Below, piece by piece: positions 1 through 6,565 of a DNA stretch of 26,042 bases. The notes under the pieces are model-generated. The model was given only the letters and a program-made list of their open reading frames with translations, was not told where the DNA came from and did no database searches. The stretch is taken from IMG/VR virus record IMGVR_UViG_3300002835_000958, positions 1 to 26,042 of that record; one strand, written 5' to 3'. The DNA is from a virus. A program made the position numbers and the translations under genes. Every line of letters begins with the position of its first letter. The stretch's first letter is position 1.

Positions 1-28
1 ACGGCACCATGGACTGCTGTCTTTTTCT

Positions 29-58
29 TTGACGATGACATGGGGGAGAGTGTATATC
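29..58 (+). promoter_or_regulatory. possible sigma70-type promoter for the 289 gene
   Basis: TTGACG at 29-34 is a near-consensus -35 box. TATATC at 53-58 is a fair -10 box, 18 nt downstream. A transcript from here would carry a leader of about 220 nt before the first gene at 289. This rests on motif matching only; the next ATGs downstream (60, 121) open short frames without coding character. Confidence 0.35.
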
Positions 59-288
59 ATGGGGGCCCCGGTGTGTGTTGTAAAAAATTTTAGATTGGGG
101 CCCGGGTGGGGTGCGTTTTCCATGGGTCCCTGCCCCCAAACAAAAGTATCATCTAGGGTCCCTGCTCCATCCGTGCTGGTCCCGGTTCAAATCTGTGCTC
201 CAGATCGACCACCAGTGCGCCACACATATGGGTTTACACTCAATGAGTCGCACCTGGAAAAATAAATTAGGGTGCACAGGGAGATGTT
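59..288 (+). other. GC-rich non-coding leader with inverted and direct repeats
   Basis: I see no convincing gene in this stretch. GGGCCCC at 63-69 can pair with GGGGCCC at 97-103, and the AT-rich near-palindrome TAAAAAATTTTA (81-92) lies in the loop between them. GGGTCCCTG occurs twice (124-132 and 156-164), both times followed by a C-rich tail. GGTTCAAATC at 184-193 resembles a tRNA T-loop but no tRNA can be folded around it. It could be a structured 5' leader or a small RNA, or it could have no function as RNA. Confidence 0.3.
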
Positions 289-648
289 ATGGCAAAAGCT
301 AAACGTAAGTCCGCAAAAGAATACTGGCAGGAATTCGAGCATCTGGGCTTCCTTCCTGAGGTCACCTATGCAATTGGCTGGGAGACAGAGTTCCTTGGTC
401 ACGGGTCACACTTCTCAAAGGACGGTCAGGTGTTCGTCGCCGTATACGACCGTACTGCCATGGTTGAGCGCTTAGCGACAGAAGCGATGGATGAGTGTAC
501 GGAAGATGAGTGCCTTACTGAGTGCGATCACCATGGTCAAGCCGATGAGTACATCTCGTTCAACGTTGAAGGTGCGTATATGGGACCAGGGATGCCAGTC
601 TACCTTTCCTTCGCTGAAAAGGATGATGAGTCCCTTAGGGAGTTTTGA
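289..648 (+). CDS. hypothetical phage protein, acidic, 119 aa
   Basis: I do not recognise this protein. AGGGAG at 277-282 lies 6 nt before the ATG and supports this start. The first residues are lysine-rich (MAKAKRKSAKEYW), and the rest is acidic with a Cys/Glu/Asp-rich middle (MDECTEDECLTECDHH, about residues 67-82) that could bind a metal. There is no signal peptide or membrane segment. It is the first gene after a long leader and is followed by a 139-nt gap, so it may be a single transcription unit. Confidence 0.6.
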   Translation: MAKAKRKSAKEYWQEFEHLGFLPEVTYAIGWETEFLGHGSHFSKDGQVFVAVYDRTAMVERLATEAMDECTEDECLTECDHHGQADEYISFNVEGAYMGPGMPVYLSFAEKDDESLREF

Positions 649-787
649 GCCCTTTTGGGGCCTGCCTCACGGCACCGAGACCCTCACCTCACGGCTCAAC
701 CGCCTCACGGCGTTTTCGGGCCGAGCCTGAGGCTCTCTGGCCGGACAATGATGTGCAGTTCCATATTCGCCTGATAGAATACCTGGT
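649..787 (+). other. intergenic region with three CCTCACGGC repeats and hairpins
   Basis: CCTCACGGC occurs three times (665-673, 687-695, 703-711). CGCC-TCAC-GGCG at 701-712 followed by TTTT could be a weak terminator. GAGCC-TGA-GGCTC (723-735), flanked by GGCC (719-722) and GGCC (739-742), can form a longer bulged hairpin. The region separates the 289 gene from the leaderless-type promoter of the 788 gene. Terminator function is inferred. Confidence 0.35.
775..787 (+). promoter_or_regulatory. -10 element of a leaderless-type promoter for the 788 gene
   Basis: TAGAAT (775-780) is followed by 7 nt and then the ATG at 788, so transcription would begin at or next to the start codon. No SD sequence precedes the ATG. 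TGTGCA (752-757) lies 17 nt upstream and is a poor -35 match. Confidence 0.5.
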
Positions 788-1516
788 ATGCCTCAGCCGA
801 TAGCGAACATCCCCCCGATCTCCTGCTACGTCCGCAAGGAGTACCTGCGCGACCTGCAGGACGGACACGGCGAGTTCACACCTGCCTACTGGGTATCCGT
901 AAAGGCGATTCGCCATCGAGCCCTCTACATTGAGGCGTTCCTCCCTGAGTACGGCGCCCTGTACGACAAGCTTCCCATCAGTGCCTTTACCTCTCGACCA
1001 GAGACTCCGAAGCCCGACCTTGCCCTTGGCAACCTACAGCTTTGGGATGCCAACTCCACCCAGGTGGCAGTCATCGAGAAGTCGGTCCTCAAGAATATGC
1101 GCTGCAAGTTCCGCACCCAGGAGGGAGGGTGGCACCACGGTCACTACCTCTTCACCGTAGATATGGTTCACTCGGACCCAAACGAGATCGACGCTAACTG
1201 GGCCAGGCTACCGGCAGAGCATAAGTCGTATAACTTTATTCGCCTGGACAACGGGCAGTACGCAGCCCAGCCAAACAACCGGGTCCTCTGGGAAGATGAG
1301 GCGCTGGTGTTCAAGACCCCGAAGCTTCCCGATTTCAAGGTAAGTACGAAGGAGTTCTCTGCTGAGGCGGGTAGGTGGAAGCTCGGCGACCAGGATAGCT
1401 GGAGCTATGAGGAGCAGGATGCGAAAGCTGAAAAGAAGTTCCTTCGCCCGATCAACCCTGATCCGGTGAAGGCAATAGCAAAGGAGATACACCGTGGAAG
1501 ACCTAAGACCTCTTGA
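788..1516 (+). CDS. hypothetical phage protein, 242 aa
   Basis: I cannot name a family. The protein is soluble, rich in aromatic residues and Trp, with a compact N-terminal part (residues 1-170) and a charged Lys/Glu-rich C-terminal tail (about 190-242). The tail ends in a basic stretch (RGRPKTS) that could touch nucleic acid. No signal peptide, membrane segment or enzyme motif is visible. The start is set by the -10 element 7 nt upstream, there being no SD. Its 3' end overlaps the next gene by 23 nt, so it opens a run of coupled genes reaching the tRNA. Confidence 0.7.
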   Translation: MPQPIANIPPISCYVRKEYLRDLQDGHGEFTPAYWVSVKAIRHRALYIEAFLPEYGALYDKLPISAFTSRPETPKPDLALGNLQLWDANSTQVAVIEKSVLKNMRCKFRTQEGGWHHGHYLFTVDMVHSDPNEIDANWARLPAEHKSYNFIRLDNGQYAAQPNNRVLWEDEALVFKTPKLPDFKVSTKEFSAEAGRWKLGDQDSWSYEEQDAKAEKKFLRPINPDPVKAIAKEIHRGRPKTS

Positions 1517-1733
1517 CGAGAAGCTTGACGAGAGCCTGACACAGGAAAGCTTCACTGCCGAAAGCCAGAAGTTCACATTGGGATTTCGACTGATATTGGG
1601 ATCTGAGGGGTCGGTGACCGCACTACCGCCCGATGGGCACGAGAAGCACACGATGACTGATGAGCAAATCATTGAGGCTGTCCGACATATGGTCGAGGGC
1701 GCCGAGGTCAACATTGTCGGCAGCAAAGACTGA
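1494..1733 (+). CDS. small hypothetical protein, 79 aa, GTG start
   Basis: The start is a GTG preceded by AAGGAG (1481-1486) with 7 nt spacing, which is better than any downstream ATG. The protein is acidic and has no recognisable domain; its C-terminal part (about 55-75, TDEQIIEAVRHMVEGAEVN) looks like one amphipathic helix. It overlaps the end of the 788 gene by 23 nt in another frame, suggesting translational coupling. The function is unknown. Confidence 0.6.
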   Translation: MEDLRPLDEKLDESLTQESFTAESQKFTLGFRLILGSEGSVTALPPDGHEKHTMTDEQIIEAVRHMVEGAEVNIVGSKD

Positions 1734-1749
1734 CGGAAACGACCCGGTC

Positions 1750-1890
1750 ATGGGCATGTGCAATTATTGCAATGAGCTCACCAAGGTCTACGAACAGGAG
1801 GACGAACACCGTTCTCTGTTCCTAGTCTGCAAGAGCTGTATTAAGGACATATTTGTCCGCATTGACATCGATGAGGCCCGAGATCAATGA
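1750..1890 (+). CDS. small zinc-ribbon-like protein, 46 aa
   Basis: The frame is open from further upstream, but the coding part most likely begins at ATG 1750 (or 1756), just after the stop of the previous gene. Two CxxC knuckles (CNYC near residues 4-7 and CKSC near 29-32), separated by a charged linker, indicate a four-cysteine zinc site. The stop overlaps the start of the glycosyltransferase gene in an ATGA tetranucleotide (1887-1890), so the two are probably co-translated. The exact start is uncertain because no clear SD is present. Confidence 0.5.
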   Translation: MGMCNYCNELTKVYEQEDEHRSLFLVCKSCIKDIFVRIDIDEARDQ

Positions 1891-2522
1891 ATGATATTTC
1901 CGTAGTCGTTCCGTACCGAGATCGGGCTGCCCACCTTGAGCAGTTCGTACCGGCGATCATCGGGGCGATTCCTGGCGTGGAGCTGCTTGTCGTTGAGCAA
2001 GGAAACGAGAAGCCGTTCAACCGAGGGGCACTCTGCAACGTCGGCTTTATTTTCTCCTCACACTCTCATATCATATTTCACGATGTAGACATGATTCCGC
2101 AGGGAGTTGACTACTCCCCACAGGACGGAGCCACCCACCTTGCGACTGCTGCAAGTCAGTTTGAATACAAGATGCCGTACCTTCAGTACTTTGGAGGGGT
2201 GACGATGTTCGACCGAAGTTCCTTCGCCGAGTGCAACGGATTCCCCACAAACTACTACGGCTGGGGGCTGGAAGACGACGCACTTCTCGACCGAGCAAAC
2301 CTGGCTGGTGTGAGGATTTCTCGACGGGATGGCCAGCGCTTCCTTAGCCTCGACCACGAGAGGCCATACGATAATAAGCCGCCCAAAGAGAACATTGATG
2401 TGCACTTCAAGGCGCTAGGGTCAAGAGTGGCGGTGATGGCCAACGGGCTAACGAGCATGCGCTACACACTTCAGTCTGTAACAATTCAGGACGGCTACAC
2501 CCATGTCGTGGTGGACATTTGA
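1887..2522 (+). CDS. beta-1,4-galactosyltransferase-like glycosyltransferase (GT7 family)
   Basis: The 211-aa protein carries the ordered motifs of the GT7/beta4GalT family: VVPYRDR (7-13), FNRGALCNVGF (44-54), FHDVDMIP with the metal-binding DxD-type DVD (64-71), YFGGVTMF (101-108) and NGFPTNYYGWGLEDDAL (117-133). In this family the DVD motif and the WGWG-(E/D)DD segment bind the sugar nucleotide and acceptor, so a GlcNAc- or glucose-type acceptor and a UDP-hexose donor are plausible. There is no membrane anchor, unlike animal homologues, so it should act in the cytoplasm. Targets could be host glycans, virion proteins or modified DNA; the sequence does not decide. It overlaps the upstream small gene by 4 nt. 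Confidence 0.85.
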   Translation: MNDISVVVPYRDRAAHLEQFVPAIIGAIPGVELLVVEQGNEKPFNRGALCNVGFIFSSHSHIIFHDVDMIPQGVDYSPQDGATHLATAASQFEYKMPYLQYFGGVTMFDRSSFAECNGFPTNYYGWGLEDDALLDRANLAGVRISRRDGQRFLSLDHERPYDNKPPKENIDVHFKALGSRVAVMANGLTSMRYTLQSVTIQDGYTHVVVDI

Positions 2523-2586
2523 CATTCCCCCGCGGATCATCTAGGCTTCATCCCCAGGCGTGAAGTTGCGCCAGAAAGGACAGGGT

Positions 2587-3057
2587 ATGGCGAAGAAAGA
2601 GACTAAACCGGAGGACTGCCAGCTGTGTGCATGCATCGGCTGCTCGGAGGGGAACTGCTGCGAGCACGAAGGAAGGCGAGACGTCTGGGAGCAGCTGTCT
2701 AGCGCAACTGGCCACTCCTACTTCATTCAGGACATCTTCAAGCGAAAGATGAGCGACCTATCAGATACCTCGCTTGCGCTTAGCGTTGGCCTAAACAATA
2801 AGACGCTTGAGTGGGAAGAGCGGGCGGCTATCATCGCAACCGGCGTAATGGCAATCCAGAAAATCATTGATTTAAGCGACTACGAGTACAGCCAGGTGTA
2901 CAATGACCCCAAGTGCGTTGCTTGCCAATGCGATCTGTGTAGAAAGAAAACGGAGGACATCATCCGCCGCTTGAAGGGCAACTGGGGAATGCCGGTTGTC
3001 AACACTTGCTGCGGCCATAAGGAGATGAGCGTCCATAGTGATGGCCTTCCGTTCTAA
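2587..3057 (+). CDS. cysteine-rich hypothetical protein, 156 aa
   Basis: The frame is open from a GTG at 2560, but ATG 2587 has a good SD (AAGGA at 2576-2580) and is preferred. Two cysteine clusters frame the protein: CQLCACIGCSEGNCC near the N-terminus and CVACQCDLC plus a later CC pair near the C-terminus. The middle (about 45-100) is helical and has no membrane segment. The clusters could hold zinc or an iron-sulfur centre. I do not recognise the family. The stop TAA is directly followed by the next in-frame ATG (3058). Confidence 0.6.
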   Translation: MAKKETKPEDCQLCACIGCSEGNCCEHEGRRDVWEQLSSATGHSYFIQDIFKRKMSDLSDTSLALSVGLNNKTLEWEERAAIIATGVMAIQKIIDLSDYEYSQVYNDPKCVACQCDLCRKKTEDIIRRLKGNWGMPVVNTCCGHKEMSVHSDGLPF

Positions 3058-3462
3058 ATGAAGGAGAAAGAAAATGGCAGGAAAGAGATTTCGAGCGAAG
3101 AAGAAAGCACGTTCCGTTACTCGGCGAAGATTGATCCCGGCGGGGACGGTCCTGAGCCTGTGTATCTTGACGCTGGTATGTATTTCTTTCGTGGTGGCGC
3201 AGGCCATTATCAGGGCCAAGTGATGTGGGGCTTGCTCGAAAACTCCAAGGAGATTGGCATGGTCGACAATATGTCACTCGAGTCAAGCTACGCGCTTTGG
3301 AGGCAGGGCGGCCTAAGAAACACTATGGCAATCTACGCCGCGAATAACCGGCCCTGCGAATGCGGCAACCCAGCCACTGAAAACGGACTGAGCTGCTTCA
3401 ACAGCAATCACGAAGTGATGCGGTCGGAGATGCGGCGGCTAAATATTGTGACGGAGGATTAA
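3058..3462 (+). CDS. hypothetical protein, 134 aa (or 79 aa from ATG 3223)
   Basis: The frame is open from an ATG immediately after the previous stop, but that ATG has no SD. Inside it, ATG 3223 sits in a TGATG overlap with the stop of a small membrane protein read in another frame (3074-3223), and could be the real start, giving 79 aa. The C-terminal part has CECGNPATENGLSC, a possible zinc-binding knuckle. The upstream part (about residues 20-55) is Gly-rich with normal codon choice, so the long form cannot be excluded. The function is unknown. Confidence 0.5.
   Translation: MKEKENGRKEISSEEESTFRYSAKIDPGGDGPEPVYLDAGMYFFRGGAGHYQGQVMWGLLENSKEIGMVDNMSLESSYALWRQGGLRNTMAIYAANNRPCECGNPATENGLSCFNSNHEVMRSEMRRLNIVTED
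3074..3223 (+). CDS. candidate small single-helix membrane protein, 49 aa
   Basis: ATG 3074 is preceded by AAGGAG (3061-3066) with 7 nt spacing, one of the better ribosome binding sites nearby. The product has a very basic N-terminus (MAGKRFRAKKKARSVTRRR), then one hydrophobic stretch (about residues 25-44, TVLSLCILTLVCISFVVAQA) ending in IIRAK. That is the layout of a small inner-membrane protein with its basic end in the cytoplasm. It lies within the 3058 frame, so at most one of the two readings may be used over this stretch. It would be coupled to ATG 3223 by a TGATG overlap. Confidence 0.45.
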   Translation: MAGKRFRAKKKARSVTRRRLIPAGTVLSLCILTLVCISFVVAQAIIRAK

Positions 3463-3463
3463 G

Positions 3464-3655
3464 ATGGAGTTTGCTATTGCCGTAATCCAGGCGTTGCTTT
3501 TTGGGCTCGGTGCTGGATCTGTCGTTCTTTTCGGGGATGCCGTGGCAACATGGGCGCTCAGGTCTCTTGGTTTCAACGTATGGACCGGAGACCTTGTTGC
3601 GTTTATCACAGCAGGCCTTCTAGTTTTGTTTACACTTGCATACGTGGTGATTTAA
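3464..3655 (+). CDS. small two-helix membrane protein, 63 aa
   Basis: The protein is almost entirely hydrophobic, with two predicted transmembrane segments (about 3-25 and 42-62) separated by a short loop containing a Trp and an Asp. A GGAGG sequence lies a few nt before the ATG. The stop TAA abuts the start of the glycosyltransferase at 3656 with no gap. It could be a membrane partner for the neighbouring glycosyltransferase, comparable to small flippase-like proteins in phage glycosylation cassettes, or holin-like; neither is shown by sequence. Confidence 0.6.
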   Translation: MEFAIAVIQALLFGLGAGSVVLFGDAVATWALRSLGFNVWTGDLVAFITAGLLVLFTLAYVVI

Positions 3656-4489
3656 ATGTCAAAAAAGAAACGCTTTAAGCAACAGTCAAACCCACAGCCG
3701 AGGCCTCAAGCGGCAAGGTTCAAGCTTGCAGTTTGGACGCCATCCCTGACCGGAACGTTCAACGTCGGGTACGTCAATTCAATTCTAAAGATGCAGGTTG
3801 AGGCCCAGAGGGTCGGAGGAAAGTTTTCCTGGGGCGTTGTTCCGGGGATTTCAATACTTCCGGTCGCAAGGAACAGGTCAGTAGTCGAGTTCCTTAAGGG
3901 GGACGCGACGCACTTCATGTTCTTGGACTCAGACGTGGGGGTCAACGCGCAAGACGTAATGGTTTGCGTGCTGTCTGGTCTTGATTTCACGGCACTGCCG
4001 TATTCCAGAAGGGCGTTCGACCCAGCGCGAGCGCTCTCCATTATCCAGGGGACCCCAGGAATTGAGCCAAAAAGCATTGCCTCGATCCTAGCTCGACCGG
4101 CGTTTGAGTTCCACGGGACTGAGCCGAAGGAAATCGATCCAGAAATCTCGGAGCTTGGCTTTGTTGTTTGTGACCGAGTCGGAACCGGAGCGATGATCCT
4201 TCGACGAGAGGTGTTTGAAAAAATGGCGCCAATCGTTGACGAGTATTTTGACCTCATGAACGAAGAGCAGGAGACCATTACGACCAAAAACTTCTTTGGG
4301 TATTCACGCAAGGAAGGATATTTTATTGGCGAAGACTGGACCTTCTGCGACCAATGGACATCCCTTGGCGAAAAGATTTACCTTAAGGTCGACGCAAAGA
4401 CCTCACATGAGGGAAGCATCCAGTACGGATACGACTTCCAGGCCCTGGCCGACATAGCAGCAAAGGCAAAAGACGATGCAGGGGCCTAA
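3656..4489 (+). CDS. glycosyltransferase, GT-A fold (GT2-like), 277 aa
   Basis: After a basic, disordered N-terminus (1-20) the protein follows the GT-A plan. A beta-strand with FLDSD carries the DxD-type metal site (D91, D93). GTGAMILRREVF (177-188) matches the segment near the acceptor site, and GEDWTFCDQW (225-234) is the usual (E/D)D-containing motif before the catalytic helix. The final KTSHEG contains the late His seen in many family members. No membrane helix is present. It directly follows a small membrane protein and lies 1.1 kb from a GT7-like enzyme, suggesting a sugar-transfer module. Donor and acceptor are unknown. Confidence 0.75.
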   Translation: MSKKKRFKQQSNPQPRPQAARFKLAVWTPSLTGTFNVGYVNSILKMQVEAQRVGGKFSWGVVPGISILPVARNRSVVEFLKGDATHFMFLDSDVGVNAQDVMVCVLSGLDFTALPYSRRAFDPARALSIIQGTPGIEPKSIASILARPAFEFHGTEPKEIDPEISELGFVVCDRVGTGAMILRREVFEKMAPIVDEYFDLMNEEQETITTKNFFGYSRKEGYFIGEDWTFCDQWTSLGEKIYLKVDAKTSHEGSIQYGYDFQALADIAAKAKDDAGA

Positions 4490-4814
4490 GTACACCATTA
4501 GCCTAATTCCAGACGACTTCATGCTCCAGGAAGATGGCGACTGGAAGCTGGCAAAGATTGTCAAGTGCCCAGAAGAATACAGAGATCTTATCGCTGAATT
4601 CTATACGCTGAAGGAGCATAAAATTTTCGGTCTTGACGACCAGATCGTTGACCTTTATGATGGGGTCTACGAGCGAATAGGCGCCATCGTTGCGCACTGG
4701 AGGTCAAGCGGGGCAATTGAGTTTGCCGTATTCAGCGAAATCGAAGATGCTGAGAGCTTTATGGAAGCAATCCTTGACCTGGAGCAGTCCAGGGGAAAGT
4801 GGAACATTAAGTGA
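4476..4814 (+). CDS. hypothetical protein, 112 aa
   Basis: I do not recognise this protein. It is acidic and soluble, mixed alpha/beta in appearance, with no cysteine cluster, membrane segment or known motif. It overlaps the end of the glycosyltransferase gene by 14 nt, and its own stop overlaps the GTG start of the next gene in a GTGA arrangement, so it belongs to the same co-translated run. Coding is supported by these overlaps and by normal codon choice throughout. Confidence 0.6.
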   Translation: MQGPKYTISLIPDDFMLQEDGDWKLAKIVKCPEEYRDLIAEFYTLKEHKIFGLDDQIVDLYDGVYERIGAIVAHWRSSGAIEFAVFSEIEDAESFMEAILDLEQSRGKWNIK

Positions 4815-5038
4815 CCCACGACACGTCGGATCAGTGTATGCACAGCCTGGAGATGCTGCGGGAGACCCTGCACATCGACAACTGCCTGCACTGTGTCTGG
4901 CAGGAAGCCGAAAGCGTAGTCGGAAGCTTCTCCATTAAGGGGGCGGACGGCCAGTACGTAGCGCAAGCTGACGGAGTATCTGCTTTCGGGAGAAGCGCCG
5001 TAGAGGCGGTAAGGAACCTGACAAGAATTTTGAGCTAG
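4811..5038 (+). CDS. small hypothetical protein, 75 aa, GTG start
   Basis: The start is a GTG at 4811 overlapping the upstream TGA (GTGA); an internal ATG at 4838 is an alternative. The N-terminal half contains three cysteines and several histidines (DNCLHCVW), and the C-terminal half looks like a short beta sheet followed by a helix (SAFGRSAVEAVRNLTRIL). This resembles the layout of small HicB/antitoxin-like folds but the match is too weak to call. It is the last protein gene before the tRNA. Confidence 0.5.
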   Translation: MTHDTSDQCMHSLEMLRETLHIDNCLHCVWQEAESVVGSFSIKGADGQYVAQADGVSAFGRSAVEAVRNLTRILS

Positions 5039-5072
5039 GAGAAACCATGGAAACTGTTTCGTACAGCGCTGG

Positions 5073-5148
5073 GGGGGAGTAGCTCAAAGGTTAGAGCACC
5101 GAGCTTATATCTCGGCGGTTCCTGGTTCGAGTCCAGGCTCCCCTACCA
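5073..5148 (+). tRNA. tRNA-Ile (anticodon UAU), CCA encoded
   Basis: A full cloverleaf can be drawn. The acceptor GGGGGAG (5073-5079) pairs with CTCCCCT (5138-5144), with one G-U at the end. The D-stem is GCTC/GAGC (5082-5085/5094-5097). The anticodon stem is CCGAG/CTCGG (5099-5103/5111-5115) with loop CTTATAT, so the anticodon is TAT (5106-5108). The T-stem CCTGG/CCAGG (5121-5125/5133-5137) carries loop TTCGAGT. Discriminator A5145 is followed by encoded CCA (5146-5148). It would read the rare isoleucine codon AUA. Confidence 0.93.
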
Positions 5149-5165
5149 AAAAAGAAAGGATGTTT

Positions 5166-5573
5166 ATGGGAACCATGACAAACGCAATGTTCGACGCAAG
5201 GGTAATACCAGACAGCGAACTCATCGACGCAATAGTACGGCCGCATAAAGTTCTCGGGGCAAAGGATGACCCAGATCTTGGGCCGGTTTTCACTTGCATA
5301 AAATGCCAGGATGAGTGGCCAGCTGATTACGATTTCTGGGCCAAGCCAACCCAGGGCGGTAAGTGTCTGGCATGCGAGTGGGAAGACCGGCCAAAAGAAA
5401 TGCGGACCAACGCCCACTACGAGCGCTGGAACTCCCGCCGACTACAGCGCAAGCGTCAGGCACGGCTTCGGGAAATTGGTCGAGAGATTGGCATCCCCCA
5501 CCGGCATAACCGTATTCGAACAAGAAAAGTCCCCGATCAGATCTCGCTTGGGCTAGAAGTCGGAAATGACTGA
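5166..5573 (+). CDS. treble-clef/zinc-ribbon protein, 135 aa
   Basis: The frame opens at ATG 5160, but AAGGA (5156-5160) is correctly spaced for ATG 5166, which is preferred. Near residues 42-75 there is [14 protein letters not shown] followed about 20 residues on by CLACE. This is the CxxC...CxxC layout of a treble-clef finger often seen in phage HNH-like or endonuclease VII-associated proteins. The second half is strongly basic ([22 protein letters not shown]), suggesting nucleic-acid binding. No catalytic His/Asn set of a true HNH nuclease is apparent. It follows the tRNA closely and overlaps the next small gene by 8 nt. Confidence 0.65.
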   Translation: MGTMTNAMFDARVIPDSELIDAIVRPHKVLGAKDDPDLGPVFTCIKCQDEWPADYDFWAKPTQGGKCLACEWEDRPKEMRTNAHYERWNSRRLQRKRQARLREIGREIGIPHRHNRIRTRKVPDQISLGLEVGND

Positions 5574-5739
5574 AAATACACAAGATGGTGTGGACATGTC
5601 AAAAGATAAGGACTTGACACGCCAAGACGCAGAAGCCATAATTCGCACATGTCCAAACTGTGGTGAGACGCTAGAGGACAGCAAGTGCAAGCTTGTCTGC
5701 GAATGCGGGTATTTTGCAAGTTGCTCCGACTATTACTAA
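5566..5739 (+). CDS. small zinc-ribbon protein, 57 aa
   Basis: ATG 5566 overlaps the end of the upstream gene by 8 nt, and the frame runs 57 codons to TAA 5737-5739. The C-terminal half has CPNCG and CECG knuckles about 15 residues apart (about 29-48), followed by YFASCSDYY. This is a zinc-ribbon seen in many small phage proteins of unknown role. The N-terminal 25 residues are polar and charged. The next gene starts 9 nt after its stop, so the block is contiguous. Confidence 0.65.
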   Translation: MTENTQDGVDMSKDKDLTRQDAEAIIRTCPNCGETLEDSKCKLVCECGYFASCSDYY

Positions 5740-5748
5740 GGAGGAGAT

Positions 5749-6306
5749 ATGGTTGTTAAAAACATTGCGGTAGTGGCAATAATTGTCGCACTTGAGCTCA
5801 CTGTGCTCACTGCTTATACCCACATTACTACGCAGGCTGCCCCCATTCACGCCCTTCCACCAGAGATGAGAGACGACTGGCAACATCCGGTCGAGCTAAA
5901 ACCAGACCTTTTCGCCTCAGGAAAAGCAAGCTGGTACGACGCAAGCAGGAACAACGCCTGGTACACCCGGAAAACCGAATGGGGAGCGCCGGTAGAATTT
6001 TACGCTGCCGCAGGGCCGGACCTGAGAAATCTTGTTCAAGCCTTGTTTCCGACTAAAATCAATTGGGGCGTAACAATGTGGCGTAAATTTGCCGCAAAAG
6101 ACCAGAGGCCGAAGTTTATAGTTACATCTATAGTTACAGGCAAGTCAATAGTCGTTACTGTGACAGATTGGTGCGGCTGCTATAGTGGCACGGTGAAAGA
6201 CAAAAGTGATGATAAGATCGTTGACCTTTCACCAAGTGCGTTTGTAGCGCTTGGACTACCCCTCTCGAGGGGAGTGATAGACGTAATCATTGAACCAGTG
6301 AGGTGA
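5749..6306 (+). CDS. RlpA-like double-psi beta-barrel protein, membrane-anchored or secreted
   Basis: AAGGAGGAG just upstream gives this gene the strongest SD in the region. Residues 5-23 form a hydrophobic signal or anchor segment. The mature part matches the RlpA-like/expansin-type double-psi barrel: SGKASWYD (57-64), a core strand ending in VTVTDWCGC with the conserved Asp (D140), and KIVDLSPSAFVALGL (156-170), where DLS is the second conserved site. RlpA proteins bind or cleave glycan strands of peptidoglycan. A role in cell-wall passage or lysis is plausible, acting outside the membrane. Five of its 13 isoleucine codons are AUA, the codon read by the nearby tRNA. It also contains a 10-nt repeat (6117-6126, 6129-6138). 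Confidence 0.7.
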   Translation: MVVKNIAVVAIIVALELTVLTAYTHITTQAAPIHALPPEMRDDWQHPVELKPDLFASGKASWYDASRNNAWYTRKTEWGAPVEFYAAAGPDLRNLVQALFPTKINWGVTMWRKFAAKDQRPKFIVTSIVTGKSIVVTVTDWCGCYSGTVKDKSDDKIVDLSPSAFVALGLPLSRGVIDVIIEPVR

Positions 6307-6310
6307 TCAA

Positions 6311-6565
6311 ATGAGCTGTAATTGTTCGGTAAACCTTTCTGATCTACACGAGATTGCGCGAGAGCGCGGAGCATCTCTTGGGGTGCTGACTATTGAGGTC
6401 TCGTACGATTATGGGAAGCCAGAGGTCCTTGTGCAAGCAGACCTTGACCGGGGAGATGGCGAAGACGCAGAGACAGTGCTTCTTGAGACTAAGGCCAACA
6501 CGATTAACGGAGCGTTGCTGAAGGTAAAGGCAATGGTCGAGGAGCTCAAGGTTGCCGGAGAGTAG
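6311..6565 (+). CDS. small hypothetical protein, 84 aa
   Basis: GAGGTGAT just before the ATG is a strong SD that overlaps the end of the RlpA-like gene. The acidic protein has a short CNC motif near its start and otherwise no cysteine. The layout looks like helix, two beta-strands and a long C-terminal helix (about 60-82). I do not recognise a family. The end lies close to the following gene, whose frame is open across the junction. Confidence 0.55.
   Translation: MSCNCSVNLSDLHEIARERGASLGVLTIEVSYDYGKPEVLVQADLDRGDGEDAETVLLETKANTINGALLKVKAMVEELKVAGE

Noticed and set aside
181-214. tRNA-like T-loop GGTTCAAATC followed by CCACCA
   Set aside because: The T-stem has a mismatch and a G-T pair, the CCA spacing is wrong, and no matching 5' acceptor strand is found.
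233-261. Promoter with TTTACA (233-238) before the 289 gene
   Set aside because: No acceptable -10 lies 16-18 nt downstream (the sequence there is GGAAAA).
1208-1726. Minus-strand open frame of 172 codons
   Set aside because: Its product is Ser/Leu/Cys-rich shadow sequence under the 788 and 1494 genes, without a start signal.
3706-4311. Minus-strand open frame of 201 codons
   Set aside because: It is antisense to the glycosyltransferase at 3656 and looks like a low-complexity shadow.
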